The translations under genes and the position numbers were made by a program. This document shows positions 1-9,578 of a stretch of 64,000 nucleotides of DNA, one piece after another. The stretch is from contig NZ_BLRH01000021.1 in assembly GCF_025996515.1 (NCBI RefSeq), positions 109,764-173,763 of the forward strand, read 5' to 3'. The notes beneath the pieces were generated by a model. The model did not search any database. It worked only from the letters and a program-made list of their open reading frames with translations, and was not told where the DNA came from. The stretch's first letter is position 1. The number at the start of each line of letters is the position of its first letter. This DNA comes from Rhizohabitans arisaemae (GTDB taxonomy: Bacteria; Actinomycetota; Actinomycetes; Streptosporangiales; Streptosporangiaceae).

Positions 1-3000
1 AGGCGTAGTGTCCCCGGGCGTCGGTGAACTCCGGGATCCGGACGGCGAGGACGTCCCCGGAACGGGAGGAGACGATTCCCGGCACGTCGGCGGGGATCGC
101 GGGCCGGACCACCGGGGTGATCCAGTCCATCGTGTCCGACCCCTGGGCGTAGGTTCGCGGCGACTCGCGGAAGCCGCCCGAAAGCGGGTTCATCTCATCC
201 CAGGTGTACAGATGGTGGACGCGGTGCTGCCAGAGCGAGTCCCCGGCACTGATCCACTCCTCTCGGGTCGACGGTGTCGCGACGATGCGCTGGAAGTCGT
301 TCCAGGAATACGACTGCCACGGCCGCCAGCCGAACCGCTGCTCCTTGGCCCAGCCGAACCCGCCGTAGTCGGCGTAGCGGGTGGTCCGCCGCATGCTGTT
401 GGCCCGGGTCACCCGATGTGTGATCTCATCGGGCACCCGGTCCCGCTCGACGTGGAAGACGTCGTAGAGGTAGGGGCTGGAGACGGTCAGCGTGAGTTCC
501 AGTCTGGCCCGGCCCGGACGGGCGGCCTCGATCAGCCGCAGGCCGTCGTCGTGCGCGACGACCAGCGCGGGGATCGGCTCCCGGTCGCCCACAGGCCGCC
601 ACACGGTCCACGGGGATTCGCTCCTGTCCCGCACGATGAGCGCCGCCGAGGCGCCCGCGGCGGCAGCGGCGGTGACCTGTTCCCGCTCGGTGATCTCGGG
701 GGAGGCGGTCATCACCACCGCGGCGCCGCGGGGTTTCGCCGCGGCGAGTTCGGCGGGCTTTCCGGTTCCCGCGTAGACGAGCCGGAACTCCCGGCGCCCG
801 TCGTAGACCGGTGATTGGTGCAGCAGGTTCGTCCACAACGGGCCGCCGAGGCCGCGGACCTGGGCGACGACCATGGGGGCGACCAGTTGCCAGCGGGAGG
901 AGAACTCGAACTCGCCGCGCCGTACCCGCTCGGTGGGGGTGACGTTGAGCCGTCTTATGTTGCTGAAGTGCATCACCCCGTGGCTGACCGTGCGCTTGTT
1001 TCCCATCACGCGGTGCAGGTAGTAGCTGAAGATCTCCCGCTGCTCGGCGGGCTGAGGGGTCAGGATCCGCACGGGGGCGCCTTCCCGCGCGTCCAGGACG
1101 ATCTCGGTGTCCTTGGTGATCTCGATTTCGGGGTCGGTGATCAGGGTCGCCTGCTCGTCCAGCCGGTCGCCGTCCTCGATGACGCCGTGCAGGATGTAGT
1201 CGCCCTCCTCCACCTCGACGGTGCGCGGCTGTCCCGGGCGGAGCCAGGTGCGCACATCCGAGCCGCGGCGCTCGCCGAACAGGGTGACCACGTACGCCCA
1301 CGTCGGCTCCCCCTTCCGGTCCAGCGCGCGCAGGGTCACCTTCCGGATCGGGCCGGTGAAGGTGGTCCCGACCGAGGTCCGTACGGAGATCCCGTCCGGT
1401 CCGGTCGCGGTGATCCAGCCCCCGTGCAGGCCTCGGGCGAGCTTGGCCGCATCCAGGGTCACCCCGACCTCCGCCGACGAGCCGGGAGGTACCGTGACCT
1501 GGGCGGACTCCAGCGTGAGCGCATCCGTCCCCGCAGGGCCGCCGTCCAGGTTCCGCAGGTCGGCCTTGAGATCGAGCCGCACCTCCGCAGCGGAGTCGTT
1601 GTGGTAGACCAGGCGTTTGACGACCGGTTTGAGGCCGGGGGCGTCGGCGTGCATGCCGAAGTCGATCGCACCGGTGCCCCGCACCCGCTGGGAGACGGCA
1701 CGGGCCACGTCCACCCGGCCGGAGCCCTGTTCGAAGACGGTCAGCCCGGGGTTGATCCGGGCCGTGCCGGTCAGCGCGTCCTTGAGCCGTGCCGCGCGCC
1801 ATTGCGGGTTGGCCTGGGCCAGGAGTGCCGCGGCGCCCGCCACGTGCGGGGTCGCCATCGAGGTCCCCGAGGCCGCCGTGTACCGCGCGTCGACCGGGTC
1901 ACCCATGGCGGTGCCGGCGGCGCGGGCCGCCACGATGCCCACTCCCGGCGCGGTGATCTCCGGTTTGAGCCCGTTGTCGCCGAGCCGCGGCCCCCGGCTG
2001 GAGAAGCCGGCGAGCCGCTCGTCCCGTTCGACCGCGCCCACGGTGAGCGCGGCGTCGGCGGCGCCCGGCGAGCCGATGGTGTGCATTCCGCCGACGTTGC
2101 CCGCGGCCACGACGAAGAGCGTCCCGGATTGGGCGGTCAGTGTGTTCACCGCCTCGCTCAGCGGGTCCTTCCCGTCGGTGGCTCCGGCGCCGAGGCTCAT
2201 GTTGACCACCTCGGCGCCCTGCCGGACCGCCCACTCCATCCCCGCGATGACCCAGGAGAACTGTCCGGAGCCGTCGTCGTCGAGGACCTTGCCGATCAGC
2301 AGGTTCGCGCCGGGGGCGACGCCCTTGTGCGTGGGGCCGTTCCCGGCCACCGTCGACGCCACGTGGGTGCCGTGCCCGTGCCCGTCGGTGACCGCGGGGT
2401 CGTCGGTGAAGTTCTCCGCGGACGTCACCTTGCCGGTGAGGTCGGGGTGGGCGGCGTCGACCCCGGTGTCCAGGACGGCCACGTCGACGCCGGTTCCGTC
2501 GTAGCCCGCCCGCCAGGCGTCGGGGGCGCCGATCTGGGCGACGCTGCGGTCCAGTGTGGTCCGGACCCGGGCGTCCAGCCAGATTCGGTCCAGGCCGGCG
2601 GCGAGCCGGGGCGACGCGGTGGCCGTGGCGGGGGAGCCGCTGATCGACTTCCAGAAGCCGCTCAGCCCGCCCTTGCCCGCGGACAGGGCGGCGCCGCCGA
2701 TGCTGGGTAGCGCTGTCGTGGTCGTGGCCCCGGTGAACGTCTGCGCCTGCCCCCGCTTAGGGTCTTGAAATTTCACGATAAGAGGGAGATTTGGGGCGGA
2801 CCGGTCGTCGTAGCCGTCCGCGATCAGCTGCTTCACGTCGAAAAGCCCGGGGTCGAGGAGGCCGGAGGAGAGGTACGGCACCACGTCCGCCGGGATCACC
2901 TGCAGGCCGTCCTCGGTCTCGGTGGTGTGGAAGGTGACCCGCTCCCGGCCGGGCGCGGGGCGTACCGACGCGGCGTACCTGCCCGGGGCGGCTTGAACGA

Positions 3001-3172
3001 GCTGGACGACGTCACCGGTGATCAGGGTGACCTGATGGCCGGTGGGGTCCACCGGATCCGTCTGAGTTATCAGGCTTTTCGGGGTATGGCCTGTGGCGGG
3101 CAGGGCGACGGCGACGGTGATCGCGGTCGCGATCCCGGCGGCCGTGGCGGTCCAGCGTACGAACCGGCCCAT
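1..3172 (-). CDS. Secreted subtilisin-like serine protease (S8), C-terminus outside window
   Basis: Extracellular endopeptidase of the S8 family. I read the minus strand from an ATG at 3172 (SD AAGGAG about 9 nt upstream) through position 1 with no stop, so at least 1057 residues are present. After a short Arg start there is a hydrophobic signal segment (residues ~8-25), a propeptide-like region, then the catalytic triad: Asp in VAVLDTGVD (~232), His in HGHGTHVAST (~268) and Ser in SGTSMATPHVAG (~438). A later VTAAAAAGASAALIVRD stretch looks like a protease-associated (PA) insert. Actinobacterial S8 proteases of 1000-1200 aa with this order are common. It is divergent from the S1 protease at 3509. 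Substrate unknown. Confidence 0.93.
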   Translation of the reverse strand, partial: MGRFVRWTATAAGIATAITVAVALPATGHTPKSLITQTDPVDPTGHQVTLITGDVVQLVQAAPGRYAASVRPAPGRERVTFHTTETEDGLQVIPADVVPYLSSGLLDPGLFDVKQLIADGYDDRSAPNLPLIVKFQDPKRGQAQTFTGATTTTALPSIGGAALSAGKGGLSGFWKSISGSPATATASPRLAAGLDRIWLDARVRTTLDRSVAQIGAPDAWRAGYDGTGVDVAVLDTGVDAAHPDLTGKVTSAENFTDDPAVTDGHGHGTHVASTVAGNGPTHKGVAPGANLLIGKVLDDDGSGQFSWVIAGMEWAVRQGAEVVNMSLGAGATDGKDPLSEAVNTLTAQSGTLFVVAAGNVGGMHTIGSPGAADAALTVGAVERDERLAGFSSRGPRLGDNGLKPEITAPGVGIVAARAAGTAMGDPVDARYTAASGTSMATPHVAGAAALLAQANPQWRAARLKDALTGTARINPGLTVFEQGSGRVDVARAVSQRVRGTGAIDFGMHADAPGLKPVVKRLVYHNDSAAEVRLDLKADLRNLDGGPAGTDALTLESAQVTVPPGSSAEVGVTLDAAKLARGLHGGWITATGPDGISVRTSVGTTFTGPIRKVTLRALDRKGEPTWAYVVTLFGERRGSDVRTWLRPGQPRTVEVEEGDYILHGVIEDGDRLDEQATLITDPEIEITKDTEIVLDAREGAPVRILTPQPAEQREIFSYYLHRVMGNKRTVSHGVMHFSNIRRLNVTPTERVRRGEFEFSSRWQLVAPMVVAQVRGLGGPLWTNLLHQSPVYDGRREFRLVYAGTGKPAELAAAKPRGAAVVMTASPEITEREQVTAAAAAGASAALIVRDRSESPWTVWRPVGDREPIPALVVAHDDGLRLIEAARPGRARLELTLTVSSPYLYDVFHVERDRVPDEITHRVTRANSMRRTTRYADYGGFGWAKEQRFGWRPWQSYSWNDFQRIVATPSTREEWISAGDSLWQHRVHHLYTWDEMNPLSGGFRESPRTYAQGSDTMDWITPVVRPAIPADVPGIVSSRSGDVLAVRIPEFTDARGHYA

Positions 3173-3508
3173 CGATGTGCTCCTTCAGGTTGCGCAGGAG
3201 ATCGCCTGCGTGGCGGGGATGGATCGCAGTCTGAAGCGAACACTTGGGGCCGGTCACCGTCTCCGGGCCGCCGCAGTGGCGACATGTCGCAAGGTGGACA
3301 CTCGGCGGCGGCCTGCTGCGGCTGGCACGGCCGGCGCCGGACGGATCGGAGGACTCTCGGAAAACCGCTCTCCGATAAATCCGGATTTATGCAACTAATT
3401 TCCGTTGCGGCAATACCCGTTTATTGCTTTTTGTTGACACAATTCATTGGCTGAATGAGTCTCGTCTCCATCGGAGTCAGGATCGTCGCATTCCGCGAAG
3501 TGAGAAAC
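3173..3508. promoter_or_regulatory. Divergent intergenic region with a 16-bp perfect palindrome
   Basis: This gap separates the S8 protease (minus) from the S1 protease (plus). At 3375-3390 it holds the perfect palindrome ATAAATCCGGATTTAT in an AT-rich stretch, a plausible operator. At 3431-3439 TTGTTGACA resembles a -35 element; the paralogous protease gene has the same 9-mer 62 bases before its start. I could not find a convincing -10. No gene is seen in the gap. Confidence 0.4.
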
Positions 3509-4786
3509 ATGTCTGTTCAATCATGGAGACGTAGATTCACGCTGCTCGTCGCGGCGATGGCGGTCACGTTTCCGCCCGCCCCGGCAAGTACCGCCTCGGC
3601 GGCGACCCCGTCGCCTTCGCCTGCCGTGAAACCGGCACCCGAGGGAGACGCCGGGTACATTTCGGAGGCCGACCGGGCCCGTGCCGTGGCGCAGGCGCCG
3701 CTGCTCCGGGCGGCGGACCGGATCCGTAAGCTGGTCGAGGCAGGCCAGGACGCCGGTTTCGCCGGGACCGGGATCGGCGCGGACCGGGTCGTGGTCTGGT
3801 GGAAGGGTTCGCCGCCGAAGGCCGTTCAGGACGCGATCGTCAAGGCCCGCCGGATCGCCCCGGTCGAGGTGCGGAAAGCCGCCCACTCCCGCGACGAACT
3901 GAAGGCCGCCGCCGCGAAGGTGTGGGCGGCGGCCGGGGTGACCTCCGGGGGGCCGGTGCACGCGATCCGGATTCCGTTCGACGGCAGCAAGGTGTCCGCG
4001 GCGGTGGAGGAAGGGGCCAAGGCGGCCAAGACCCAGGCCGAGTCCAGAATCCCTCGTGGCCTCGGGGTCCCGGTGGAGGTGCACGCGCGTAACCCGCTCA
4101 CGGTGACGACCCGGTGCGACGACTACGCCCCGTGGTACGGCGGCGTGGCGATCCGGAACACCGCGTTCACCTTCCCCACCCTCTGCGGCGGAACCGCCGG
4201 TCGACAATTCAACTGCACCGCGGGCTTCGCCGTCCGGCTGGGCGGGCTCGCCTACCTGCTCACCGCAGGACACTGCGGCGCCCCCGGCAATGCGTTCTCC
4301 GACTCCACCGGCGAGGCCATCGGGAGCGTGACGCATGAACACGTGACGCACGACATCGCCCTCATCCGCACCCCCGGCAACTCCCTCGGCCGCATCTGGG
4401 ACGGGAAACCCGGGGTCAGCGACTTCACCAAGCCGGTGATCGGCTGGCGCTGGGCCTCCTACGGCCAGCGGCTGTGCGCGTCCGGAACGACCAGCGGCGC
4501 CAAGTGCGGCTACCAGGTGGACAGCACCTACACCACGATCTGCGGCCGGGACGTCTACGGCGGCTACGAGTGCTACAACGACCTGCTCTCGGCGCGGAGC
4601 CACAGCGGCGTCTCCTCCATCGCCGGAGACAGCGGCGGCCCCGTGTACGAACTGGACGCCGACGTCAACCGGGTCTGGGCCGTCGGCACGGTGACCGGCC
4701 GGAACTGGAACACCGCCGGTGACTGGCTCGTCTTCCAGGACTTCGGTACCGCCACCCGCGACTGGCCCGGCCTCACCCTGCCGTAG
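3509..4786 (+). CDS. Secreted trypsin/chymotrypsin-fold serine protease (S1), copy 1
   Basis: Extracellular S1-family (streptogrisin-like fold) protease, 425 aa. RRRFTLLVAAMAVTF begins a signal peptide ending near AASTASAA-type small residues. A ~150-residue charged pro-region follows, with a VVVWWKG segment. The catalytic domain carries His in LLTAGHCG, Asp in HDIALIRT and Ser in GDSGGPVY, plus paired Cys residues. An upstream in-frame ATG at 3455 has no SD; 3509 is preceded by AAGTGAGAAAC, like the paralog at 13108, so I prefer it. The two proteins align over their whole length, including the pro-region. A strong hairpin follows the stop. Confidence 0.93.
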   Translation: MSVQSWRRRFTLLVAAMAVTFPPAPASTASAATPSPSPAVKPAPEGDAGYISEADRARAVAQAPLLRAADRIRKLVEAGQDAGFAGTGIGADRVVVWWKGSPPKAVQDAIVKARRIAPVEVRKAAHSRDELKAAAAKVWAAAGVTSGGPVHAIRIPFDGSKVSAAVEEGAKAAKTQAESRIPRGLGVPVEVHARNPLTVTTRCDDYAPWYGGVAIRNTAFTFPTLCGGTAGRQFNCTAGFAVRLGGLAYLLTAGHCGAPGNAFSDSTGEAIGSVTHEHVTHDIALIRTPGNSLGRIWDGKPGVSDFTKPVIGWRWASYGQRLCASGTTSGAKCGYQVDSTYTTICGRDVYGGYECYNDLLSARSHSGVSSIAGDSGGPVYELDADVNRVWAVGTVTGRNWNTAGDWLVFQDFGTATRDWPGLTLP

Positions 4787-4811
4787 AGCGGCTCGCGACA
4801 AGCACGAGTCC

Positions 4812-4853
4812 GGTACGGGCTGCGCCTGGTACAAGCCGGGCGCAGCCCGTACC
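4812..4853 (+). terminator. Hairpin terminator of S1 protease copy 1 (repeat element R1)
   Basis: Perfect 15-bp inverted repeat, GGTACGGGCTGCGCC (4812-4826) and its complement (4839-4853), with a 12-base loop, 25 bases after the protease stop. There is no T-run, as is usual for actinobacterial terminators. The same arm recurs at 9804, 14587, 23026, 27692, 30041 and 60992. Confidence 0.75.
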
Positions 4854-4969
4854 AGACGATCTCAAGGTCGGGAGGCCAGGACCTCAAGTGTTCGATGAAG
4901 GTTCGGGCGCGACAAAGATATGCCGAAGGACAGACGCGGGGGCATGACCGATCTCGGCAGCCTGGGTCC

Positions 4970-6442
4970 ATGAAGAAGATCGTCCAACAGGTGGCCGGTG
5001 CGGCCACGGTCGTGCTTGTGCTGGGCGGGATGGCGAGCCCGGCTTCGGCCCGTATGGAGCCGAGGGTCCAGGCCGGCTCGGGCCAGCCTCTTTCCTGGCG
5101 GGACTGCGGGGACGGGTTGAAATGCGCCGAACTCACGGTGCCCGCCGATTGGGCCCGGCCGAAAGCGGCTCAGATCACCCTCGCCCTCGCGATGCGGCCC
5201 GCGCGTAATCAGGCGGGCAAGCAGGGCGCACTCGTCTTCGACATGGGTGGGCCCGGTCCCCAGATTTCCGGATTCCGCTATCTCGGGGACATGGTCGCGG
5301 ACCTGACCGAATGGTTTGACCTGGTGACTTTTGATCCGCGAGGGTTCGACGGAAGCAGCGGTATCAAATGCCCGATTCCTGCACCGATTCCTGCGGATAA
5401 ACGGACCTGGGTTTTCGCGGACCGCACCGCTTTCACCCAGCATGTCACGAAAAATCGTGATTTTGGGGAGAGGTGCGGCAAGGCGGCAGGTGTACTGTCC
5501 GGGAATCTCACCACCTGGCAGCACGTCCGCGACCTGGAGGCGGTCCGGGTGGCGCTGGGGCAGGAGAAACTCAACTATTACGGCAACTCCTACGGCACCG
5601 TCTACGGCACGGCGTACGCGGAATACTTCCCGCACAAAATCGGCAGAATGTACCTGGACAGCGTGTTCGACCACACCACGCGCTCCATCAAAGAGTGGCT
5701 GAAGCCGCGGGTGAAGACCGACGAACGGAACCTGCACCGGTTCGCCGAATGGTGTGCGAAGACGGCAAGCTGTGCGCTGCACGGGCGTGACCTGCTCACC
5801 GTCTGGAAAGAGGTGATCGCCCGAGCCGGGCGCACGCCGATCCCGGCGCCCCGCGCGGGGGCGGGCGCCACCGTCGGCGCGGCGACCATCGTCTCCATCG
5901 CGGCCGTGGGGTTCGAGCCGCTCTGGGCGGATCTGGCGAAGGCACTCAAAGAGGCCCACGCGGGCGACGCCTCGCTCCTCCTGGAGGCTCCGCCCGGTGC
6001 CCCCGACCCCGACCTGTCCCGGATCAGGCTCTGCGCCGACTACCGTTACCCCTCCGACTACCGGCGTCTGAAGAGTCTTGAGTCGGACATGCGGAAAGTC
6101 GCGCCTCTCCTCGGTTGGCGGAGTGTGTGGGTCATGGCCAACCACTGCGCCGGGCTCCCATCGACCCAGACATTCCTGCCGCATCCCATCAAGCCGCTGG
6201 GAGTGCCGCCTATTCTGATCGCCAACGGTGCCTACGACCATGCCACCCCACCGGAGGACGGCCGTCGGCTGGCCGCGCAACTTCCCGGATCCCGGTACCT
6301 CCCTGCGCTCGGCGGCCACGCCCTCTACCTGAGCGGCCACCCGTGCGTACGGGAACACGTCAACCGGTACCTGTCCACCGGTGCGCTGCCGCCCGCGGGC
6401 GCAAGCTGTGGCCAGGCTCCGCCCCGTACCGAAAACCCGTAG
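4970..6442 (+). CDS. Secreted alpha/beta-hydrolase, tripeptidyl-aminopeptidase-like (S33)
   Basis: Likely removes N-terminal peptides outside the cell, as Streptomyces Tap/Slp enzymes do (family knowledge). 490 aa. The signal peptide is KKIVQQVAGAATVVLVLGG with an ASPASA cleavage region. The nucleophile elbow YYGNSYGTVYG has Ser near residue 207, the acid is in NGAYDHATPP (~421) and the His in LGGHALYLSGH (~450), with the C-terminal TAP-like arrangement. I chose the ATG at 4970 because it puts the signal peptide at the N-terminus; the SD is weak. It ends 14 bases before the histidine kinase, so hydrolase, kinase and regulator probably share a transcript. Confidence 0.88.
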   Translation: MKKIVQQVAGAATVVLVLGGMASPASARMEPRVQAGSGQPLSWRDCGDGLKCAELTVPADWARPKAAQITLALAMRPARNQAGKQGALVFDMGGPGPQISGFRYLGDMVADLTEWFDLVTFDPRGFDGSSGIKCPIPAPIPADKRTWVFADRTAFTQHVTKNRDFGERCGKAAGVLSGNLTTWQHVRDLEAVRVALGQEKLNYYGNSYGTVYGTAYAEYFPHKIGRMYLDSVFDHTTRSIKEWLKPRVKTDERNLHRFAEWCAKTASCALHGRDLLTVWKEVIARAGRTPIPAPRAGAGATVGAATIVSIAAVGFEPLWADLAKALKEAHAGDASLLLEAPPGAPDPDLSRIRLCADYRYPSDYRRLKSLESDMRKVAPLLGWRSVWVMANHCAGLPSTQTFLPHPIKPLGVPPILIANGAYDHATPPEDGRRLAAQLPGSRYLPALGGHALYLSGHPCVREHVNRYLSTGALPPAGASCGQAPPRTENP

Positions 6443-6456
6443 CCCGGCGGGAAACG

Positions 6457-7584
6457 ATGGCAGCCTTGACCGGCATGAGATGGCTGAAAGACCTGCTGCT
6501 CGTGTCGGCCGTCGTGACGCTGCTGGTCGGAGTCGCGATCTGGGAGGGGCGGTCGCCGACACCGGGCCTCGCCGCCCTGATCGGGCTGAGCATCCTGGCC
6601 TGCCTGCCGATGCTGCTGTGGCGGAGGCTACCACTGGCCGCCGCGCTTCTGTCGGCGGCCGTGGCCTCCTCCATCGGGACCACCGACACCGTCGTCTCCG
6701 GCTGGCACGGGCGGCTGGTGGCGATGACACTGTTCTGTCTCGCCGTGTACCGCCGTCCGCACCGGCCCTGGCTGGTGTCGATCGTCTCGGTCGGCTGGGT
6801 GTTCGTGTACGGGGTGCTGATTCCCGAGGAGGCGGTGTCGACCACCGTGCTCGCCGATCTGCTCCTCGTCGGGGTGACCCCCACCGCCGTCGGATACGCG
6901 TTGCGGCTGCATCGGCAGCAGGTGGAGCAGTCGGTACGGCTGCGCCACGCCGAGCAGCGGCGGGACGCGGCTGAAGATCGGGAGCGGCTCGCCAGAGACG
7001 TCCACGACAGCGTCGGCCACCACCTCACCGCCATCCGGATGCAGGCCACCGCCGCCCGCAGAGCCCTCGGCGGCGCCCCACCCACCGCCGACCGGGCCCT
7101 CGGTACCATCGCCGACCTGTCCGCGTCGGCGTTGACGGAGGTACGGGCGCTGCTGAGCACCCTGCGCGAGGAGCCCGCCGACGGCATGCCGGGCCTTGCC
7201 GAGGTCGGCTCCCTCACCGAGCGGCTGTCCGGTCCCGACAGAGTGATCAGCTTGGCCCGCTCGGGGAGTACGGCGCGGCTGCCGTACCAGATCGACCAGA
7301 CGGCCTACCGGGTGATCCAGGAGGCGCTCACCAACGCGGTCCGCCACTCCGACGCGACCGCGGTGGACGTGCGTCTCATCCGGAAACGGGACAGGCTGCG
7401 TCTTTCGATCGTGGACAACGGTTCGCCGCGGCCCCCCTCGGAGCTGCCCGCGGAGGGACAGGGTATCCGGGGGATGCGTGAGCGGGTGCGGCTGCGCGGC
7501 GGCACCCTGGCGATCGGGCCGCGTGAGCCGTACGGCTGGCAGGTGGATGTCGAATTGCCGATCGTGAAGGAGTACAAACGGTGA
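6457..7584 (+). CDS. Two-component sensor histidine kinase (NarL/DesK type)
   Basis: Membrane sensor that autophosphorylates on His and passes phosphate to the next gene product. 375 aa. About six hydrophobic segments lie in residues ~8-160, followed by a coiled linker, a HisKA_3 motif (ERLARDVHDSVGHHLT, His near 185) and an HATPase_c domain with QEALTNAVRHS and GQGIRGMRERV. There is no obvious extracellular sensor domain, so the signal may be membrane- or partner-borne. I used the ATG at 6457 (GGCGGGAA upstream); 6475 is an alternative. The stop overlaps the response-regulator GTG by 4 bases. Confidence 0.93.
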   Translation: MAALTGMRWLKDLLLVSAVVTLLVGVAIWEGRSPTPGLAALIGLSILACLPMLLWRRLPLAAALLSAAVASSIGTTDTVVSGWHGRLVAMTLFCLAVYRRPHRPWLVSIVSVGWVFVYGVLIPEEAVSTTVLADLLLVGVTPTAVGYALRLHRQQVEQSVRLRHAEQRRDAAEDRERLARDVHDSVGHHLTAIRMQATAARRALGGAPPTADRALGTIADLSASALTEVRALLSTLREEPADGMPGLAEVGSLTERLSGPDRVISLARSGSTARLPYQIDQTAYRVIQEALTNAVRHSDATAVDVRLIRKRDRLRLSIVDNGSPRPPSELPAEGQGIRGMRERVRLRGGTLAIGPREPYGWQVDVELPIVKEYKR

Positions 7585-8225
7585 TCCGGGTGCTCGTCGC
7601 CGACGACCAGGAGCCGGTACGGCAGGCGCTGCGTCTTACTCTGGACGGAGAGCCGGACATCGAGGTGGTCGACGAAGCGGCGAACGGTGAGGAAGCCGTA
7701 CACAAGGCGCTCTGGCGGCGGCCCGACGTTGTGGTGATGGACCTGCGGATGCCGTACCTGGACGGAATCGCCGCGATCCGCCTGCTCACCGACACTCCGT
7801 CACCACCGGCGATACTCGCCCTGACGACGTTCGACCTCGACGAGTACCTTTTCGGCGCCCTGCAGGCCGGCGCGGCCGGCTTCCTGCTGAAGGACAGCGA
7901 TCCCGAACTCCTGCTCGACGCCGTACGGGCGCTGCACCGCGGGCACGGCCTCATCGACCCCCAGCTGACACGTCGGCTGATCGGCCGATTCGCCGTCCTG
8001 TCCCCTCGGCCGGCCACACGCCCGCTCGACCGGCTGACCCCACGCGAACATCAAGTGCTCCGGGAACTGGCCAGAGGATTGAGCAACGCCGAGATCGCTA
8101 CCGCACTGACGATTGAAGAAGGGACCGTGAAAACGCACGTCGCCCGGATACTCGGCAAACTCGGACTACGCACCCGGGTCCACGCCGTCATCTACGCCTA
8201 CGAACACGGCCTCACCCCCCGATGA
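7581..8225 (+). CDS. LuxR/NarL-family response regulator
   Basis: Cytoplasmic DNA-binding partner of the kinase just upstream, 214 aa. The receiver domain has acidic residues Asp8/Asp9, the phospho-acceptor Asp54 in VVVMDLRMP and Lys in LLKDSD. The C-terminal LuxR HTH reads LTPREHQVLRELARGLSNAE, with the recognition helix in EEGTVKTHVARILGKL. The GTG start shares GTGA with the kinase stop, implying translational coupling. Targets are unknown; the upstream peptidase is a natural candidate by position. Confidence 0.95.
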   Translation: MIRVLVADDQEPVRQALRLTLDGEPDIEVVDEAANGEEAVHKALWRRPDVVVMDLRMPYLDGIAAIRLLTDTPSPPAILALTTFDLDEYLFGALQAGAAGFLLKDSDPELLLDAVRALHRGHGLIDPQLTRRLIGRFAVLSPRPATRPLDRLTPREHQVLRELARGLSNAEIATALTIEEGTVKTHVARILGKLGLRTRVHAVIYAYEHGLTPR

Positions 8226-8318
8226 GCCTCGGAGTTTGTCGCCGCGAGGTCACCGGTGCGCATCCAGCGGGCCGCGTCGACGGCCTCGGCAGGTGTGCTC
8301 CGGTTACTCGTGTAGTGG

Positions 8319-8714
8319 TTAACGCCTTGTGGACAGCTCGTGTCGGCGCAGGAACAGGATGCCTGCCGCCGGGACGGCGTAGGCGAGGGGAACAAGAGGA
8401 CTGTCGCCCAGGATGGCCAGGCTGACGACAACGGCGCCAAGCAGCAGGAGCAGCAGACACAGTGCTGCCAACGCCCGCAGTCGCGGGATCATCAGACCTG
8501 CCGCGCCGGCGACTTCCAACGTGCCGATCACCAGTCGCAGCCACTGACCCATACCGATGTCGTCGAACATCTCGACGGCGCCGGCTTCGCCGAAGAGCTT
8601 GGACGCCCCAGCTGCCAGGATGGCCAGGCCGAGCAGGATCTGCAGCACCCACGCCGTGATTCCGGCGGCCTTGCCGGACGGCGAGGAGGTTGTGGACCGT
8701 TCGTCGGCGGTCAT
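8319..8714 (-). CDS. DoxX-like integral membrane protein
   Basis: 131 aa with four hydrophobic helices (ITAWVLQILLGLAILAAGASKL; WLRLVIGTLEVAGAAGLMI; LAALCLLLLLLGAVVVSLAIL; LVPLAYAVPAAGILFL) and the DoxX-type ASKL...G pattern. The biochemical role of DoxX-like proteins is poorly defined; some link to redox or quinone homeostasis. It is the last gene of the ArsR-SRPBCC-DoxX operon; its ATG overlaps the SRPBCC stop (ATGA). Confidence 0.85.
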   Translation of the reverse strand: MTADERSTTSSPSGKAAGITAWVLQILLGLAILAAGASKLFGEAGAVEMFDDIGMGQWLRLVIGTLEVAGAAGLMIPRLRALAALCLLLLLLGAVVVSLAILGDSPLVPLAYAVPAAGILFLRRHELSTRR

Positions 8715-9214
8715 CGTGGTCGGCTGGTCCCGGTCAGCAGGTCGGCGAGGCGGTCGAACTGCTCAAGCGCGCCCTTCGACATGCCCTGTGCCAGCGCGGC
8801 GTCGATCGCCTCCTGCGCGGGGAAGCGGGTGTGGTAGGTGACCTTTGTTCCGCCCTCGACCTCGTCGAAGGTAGCGGTTTCGATCGCGCCCGGCCCGGTG
8901 TTGAACGGCTCGATGTCGAAGATCGACGTTCGGACGAACCGCTGAGGCGGCACGACCTCCAAGTACTCTCCGGTGAATGGGGCTCGCCCGCCGTCGAAGA
9001 GGTTGACCCAGCGCCACCTGCCGCCGGGGCGGACGTCCATCTCCACCACATCGGTGGTGGTGCCGTGCGGCCCCCACCACTGAGGGATGTGTTCGGGTGA
9101 GGTCATCACGGCCCAGACCTGTTCGCGGGGGGCGTCGAAGGTGCGCTCGATGACCAACTCGGCGCCTTCGGCGTACATGGTCGTCGTCGCGTTGCCTAGA
9201 TCCTGCCTGGTCAC
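8711..9214 (-). CDS. SRPBCC (AHSA1/START-like) domain protein
   Basis: 167 aa; a single SRPBCC fold with typical landmarks ERTFDAPREQVWAVMTSPEH, QWWGP and FTGEYLEVVPPQRFVRT. These proteins bind small hydrophobic ligands in a helix-grip cavity. The start is a GTG at 9214 whose GTGA overlaps the ArsR stop. An in-frame ATG at 9379 would run far into the ArsR gene and is rejected. ArsR-SRPBCC pairs are a recurrent actinobacterial arrangement, with the regulator probably controlling its own operon. Confidence 0.9.
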   Translation of the reverse strand: MTRQDLGNATTTMYAEGAELVIERTFDAPREQVWAVMTSPEHIPQWWGPHGTTTDVVEMDVRPGGRWRWVNLFDGGRAPFTGEYLEVVPPQRFVRTSIFDIEPFNTGPGAIETATFDEVEGGTKVTYHTRFPAQEAIDAALAQGMSKGALEQFDRLADLLTGTSRPR

Positions 9215-9576
9215 TGTGCTTCTCCTTGGGGTGTGTCGTGGTCGCCCGGCTGCTGCGTCCGCAGCGCGCGCAGGTAGTCGTCGAGGCGATCGAAGCTCTG
9301 GCCCAGGAATCGCCGGTACTGCGTCATCCATATCGCCACCTCTCGCAGCGGCTCGGGCCGGAGCCGGCAGGGGCGCCACTGCGCCTGCCGGCCCTGCTCG
9401 ATCAGCCCCGCCTGCTGCAGCACCTTGAGGTGCTTGGAGATGGCGGGCGGGCTCAGGTTGAACGGTTCGGCCAGTTCGCCGACCGTGGCCTCACCGGTTG
9501 CCAGCCGTGCCAGGATCGCCCGCCGGGTCGGGTCGGCGAGCGCGGCGAACGTAGCGCTCAGCTGATCATCGTCCAT
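9211..9576 (-). CDS. ArsR/SmtB-family transcriptional repressor
   Basis: 121 aa winged-helix repressor: ALADPTRRAILARLATGEAT, then the recognition helix LSPPAISKHLKVLQQAGLIE. I see no Cys pairs of the metal-sensing ArsR kind, so it is probably a non-metal member. First gene of a three-gene operon with the SRPBCC and DoxX genes. The start ATG directly abuts a large palindrome that overlaps a good promoter, which indicates autorepression. No Shine-Dalgarno is visible upstream of the ATG. Confidence 0.94.
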   Translation of the reverse strand: MDDDQLSATFAALADPTRRAILARLATGEATVGELAEPFNLSPPAISKHLKVLQQAGLIEQGRQAQWRPCRLRPEPLREVAIWMTQYRRFLGQSFDRLDDYLRALRTQQPGDHDTPQGEAQ

Positions 9577-9578
9577 AG

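Noticed and set aside
8..2710. Long plus-strand open frames opposite the S8 protease
   Set aside because: Arg/Gly/Pro-rich composition without motifs; the minus strand encodes a complete S8 catalytic triad through the same bases.
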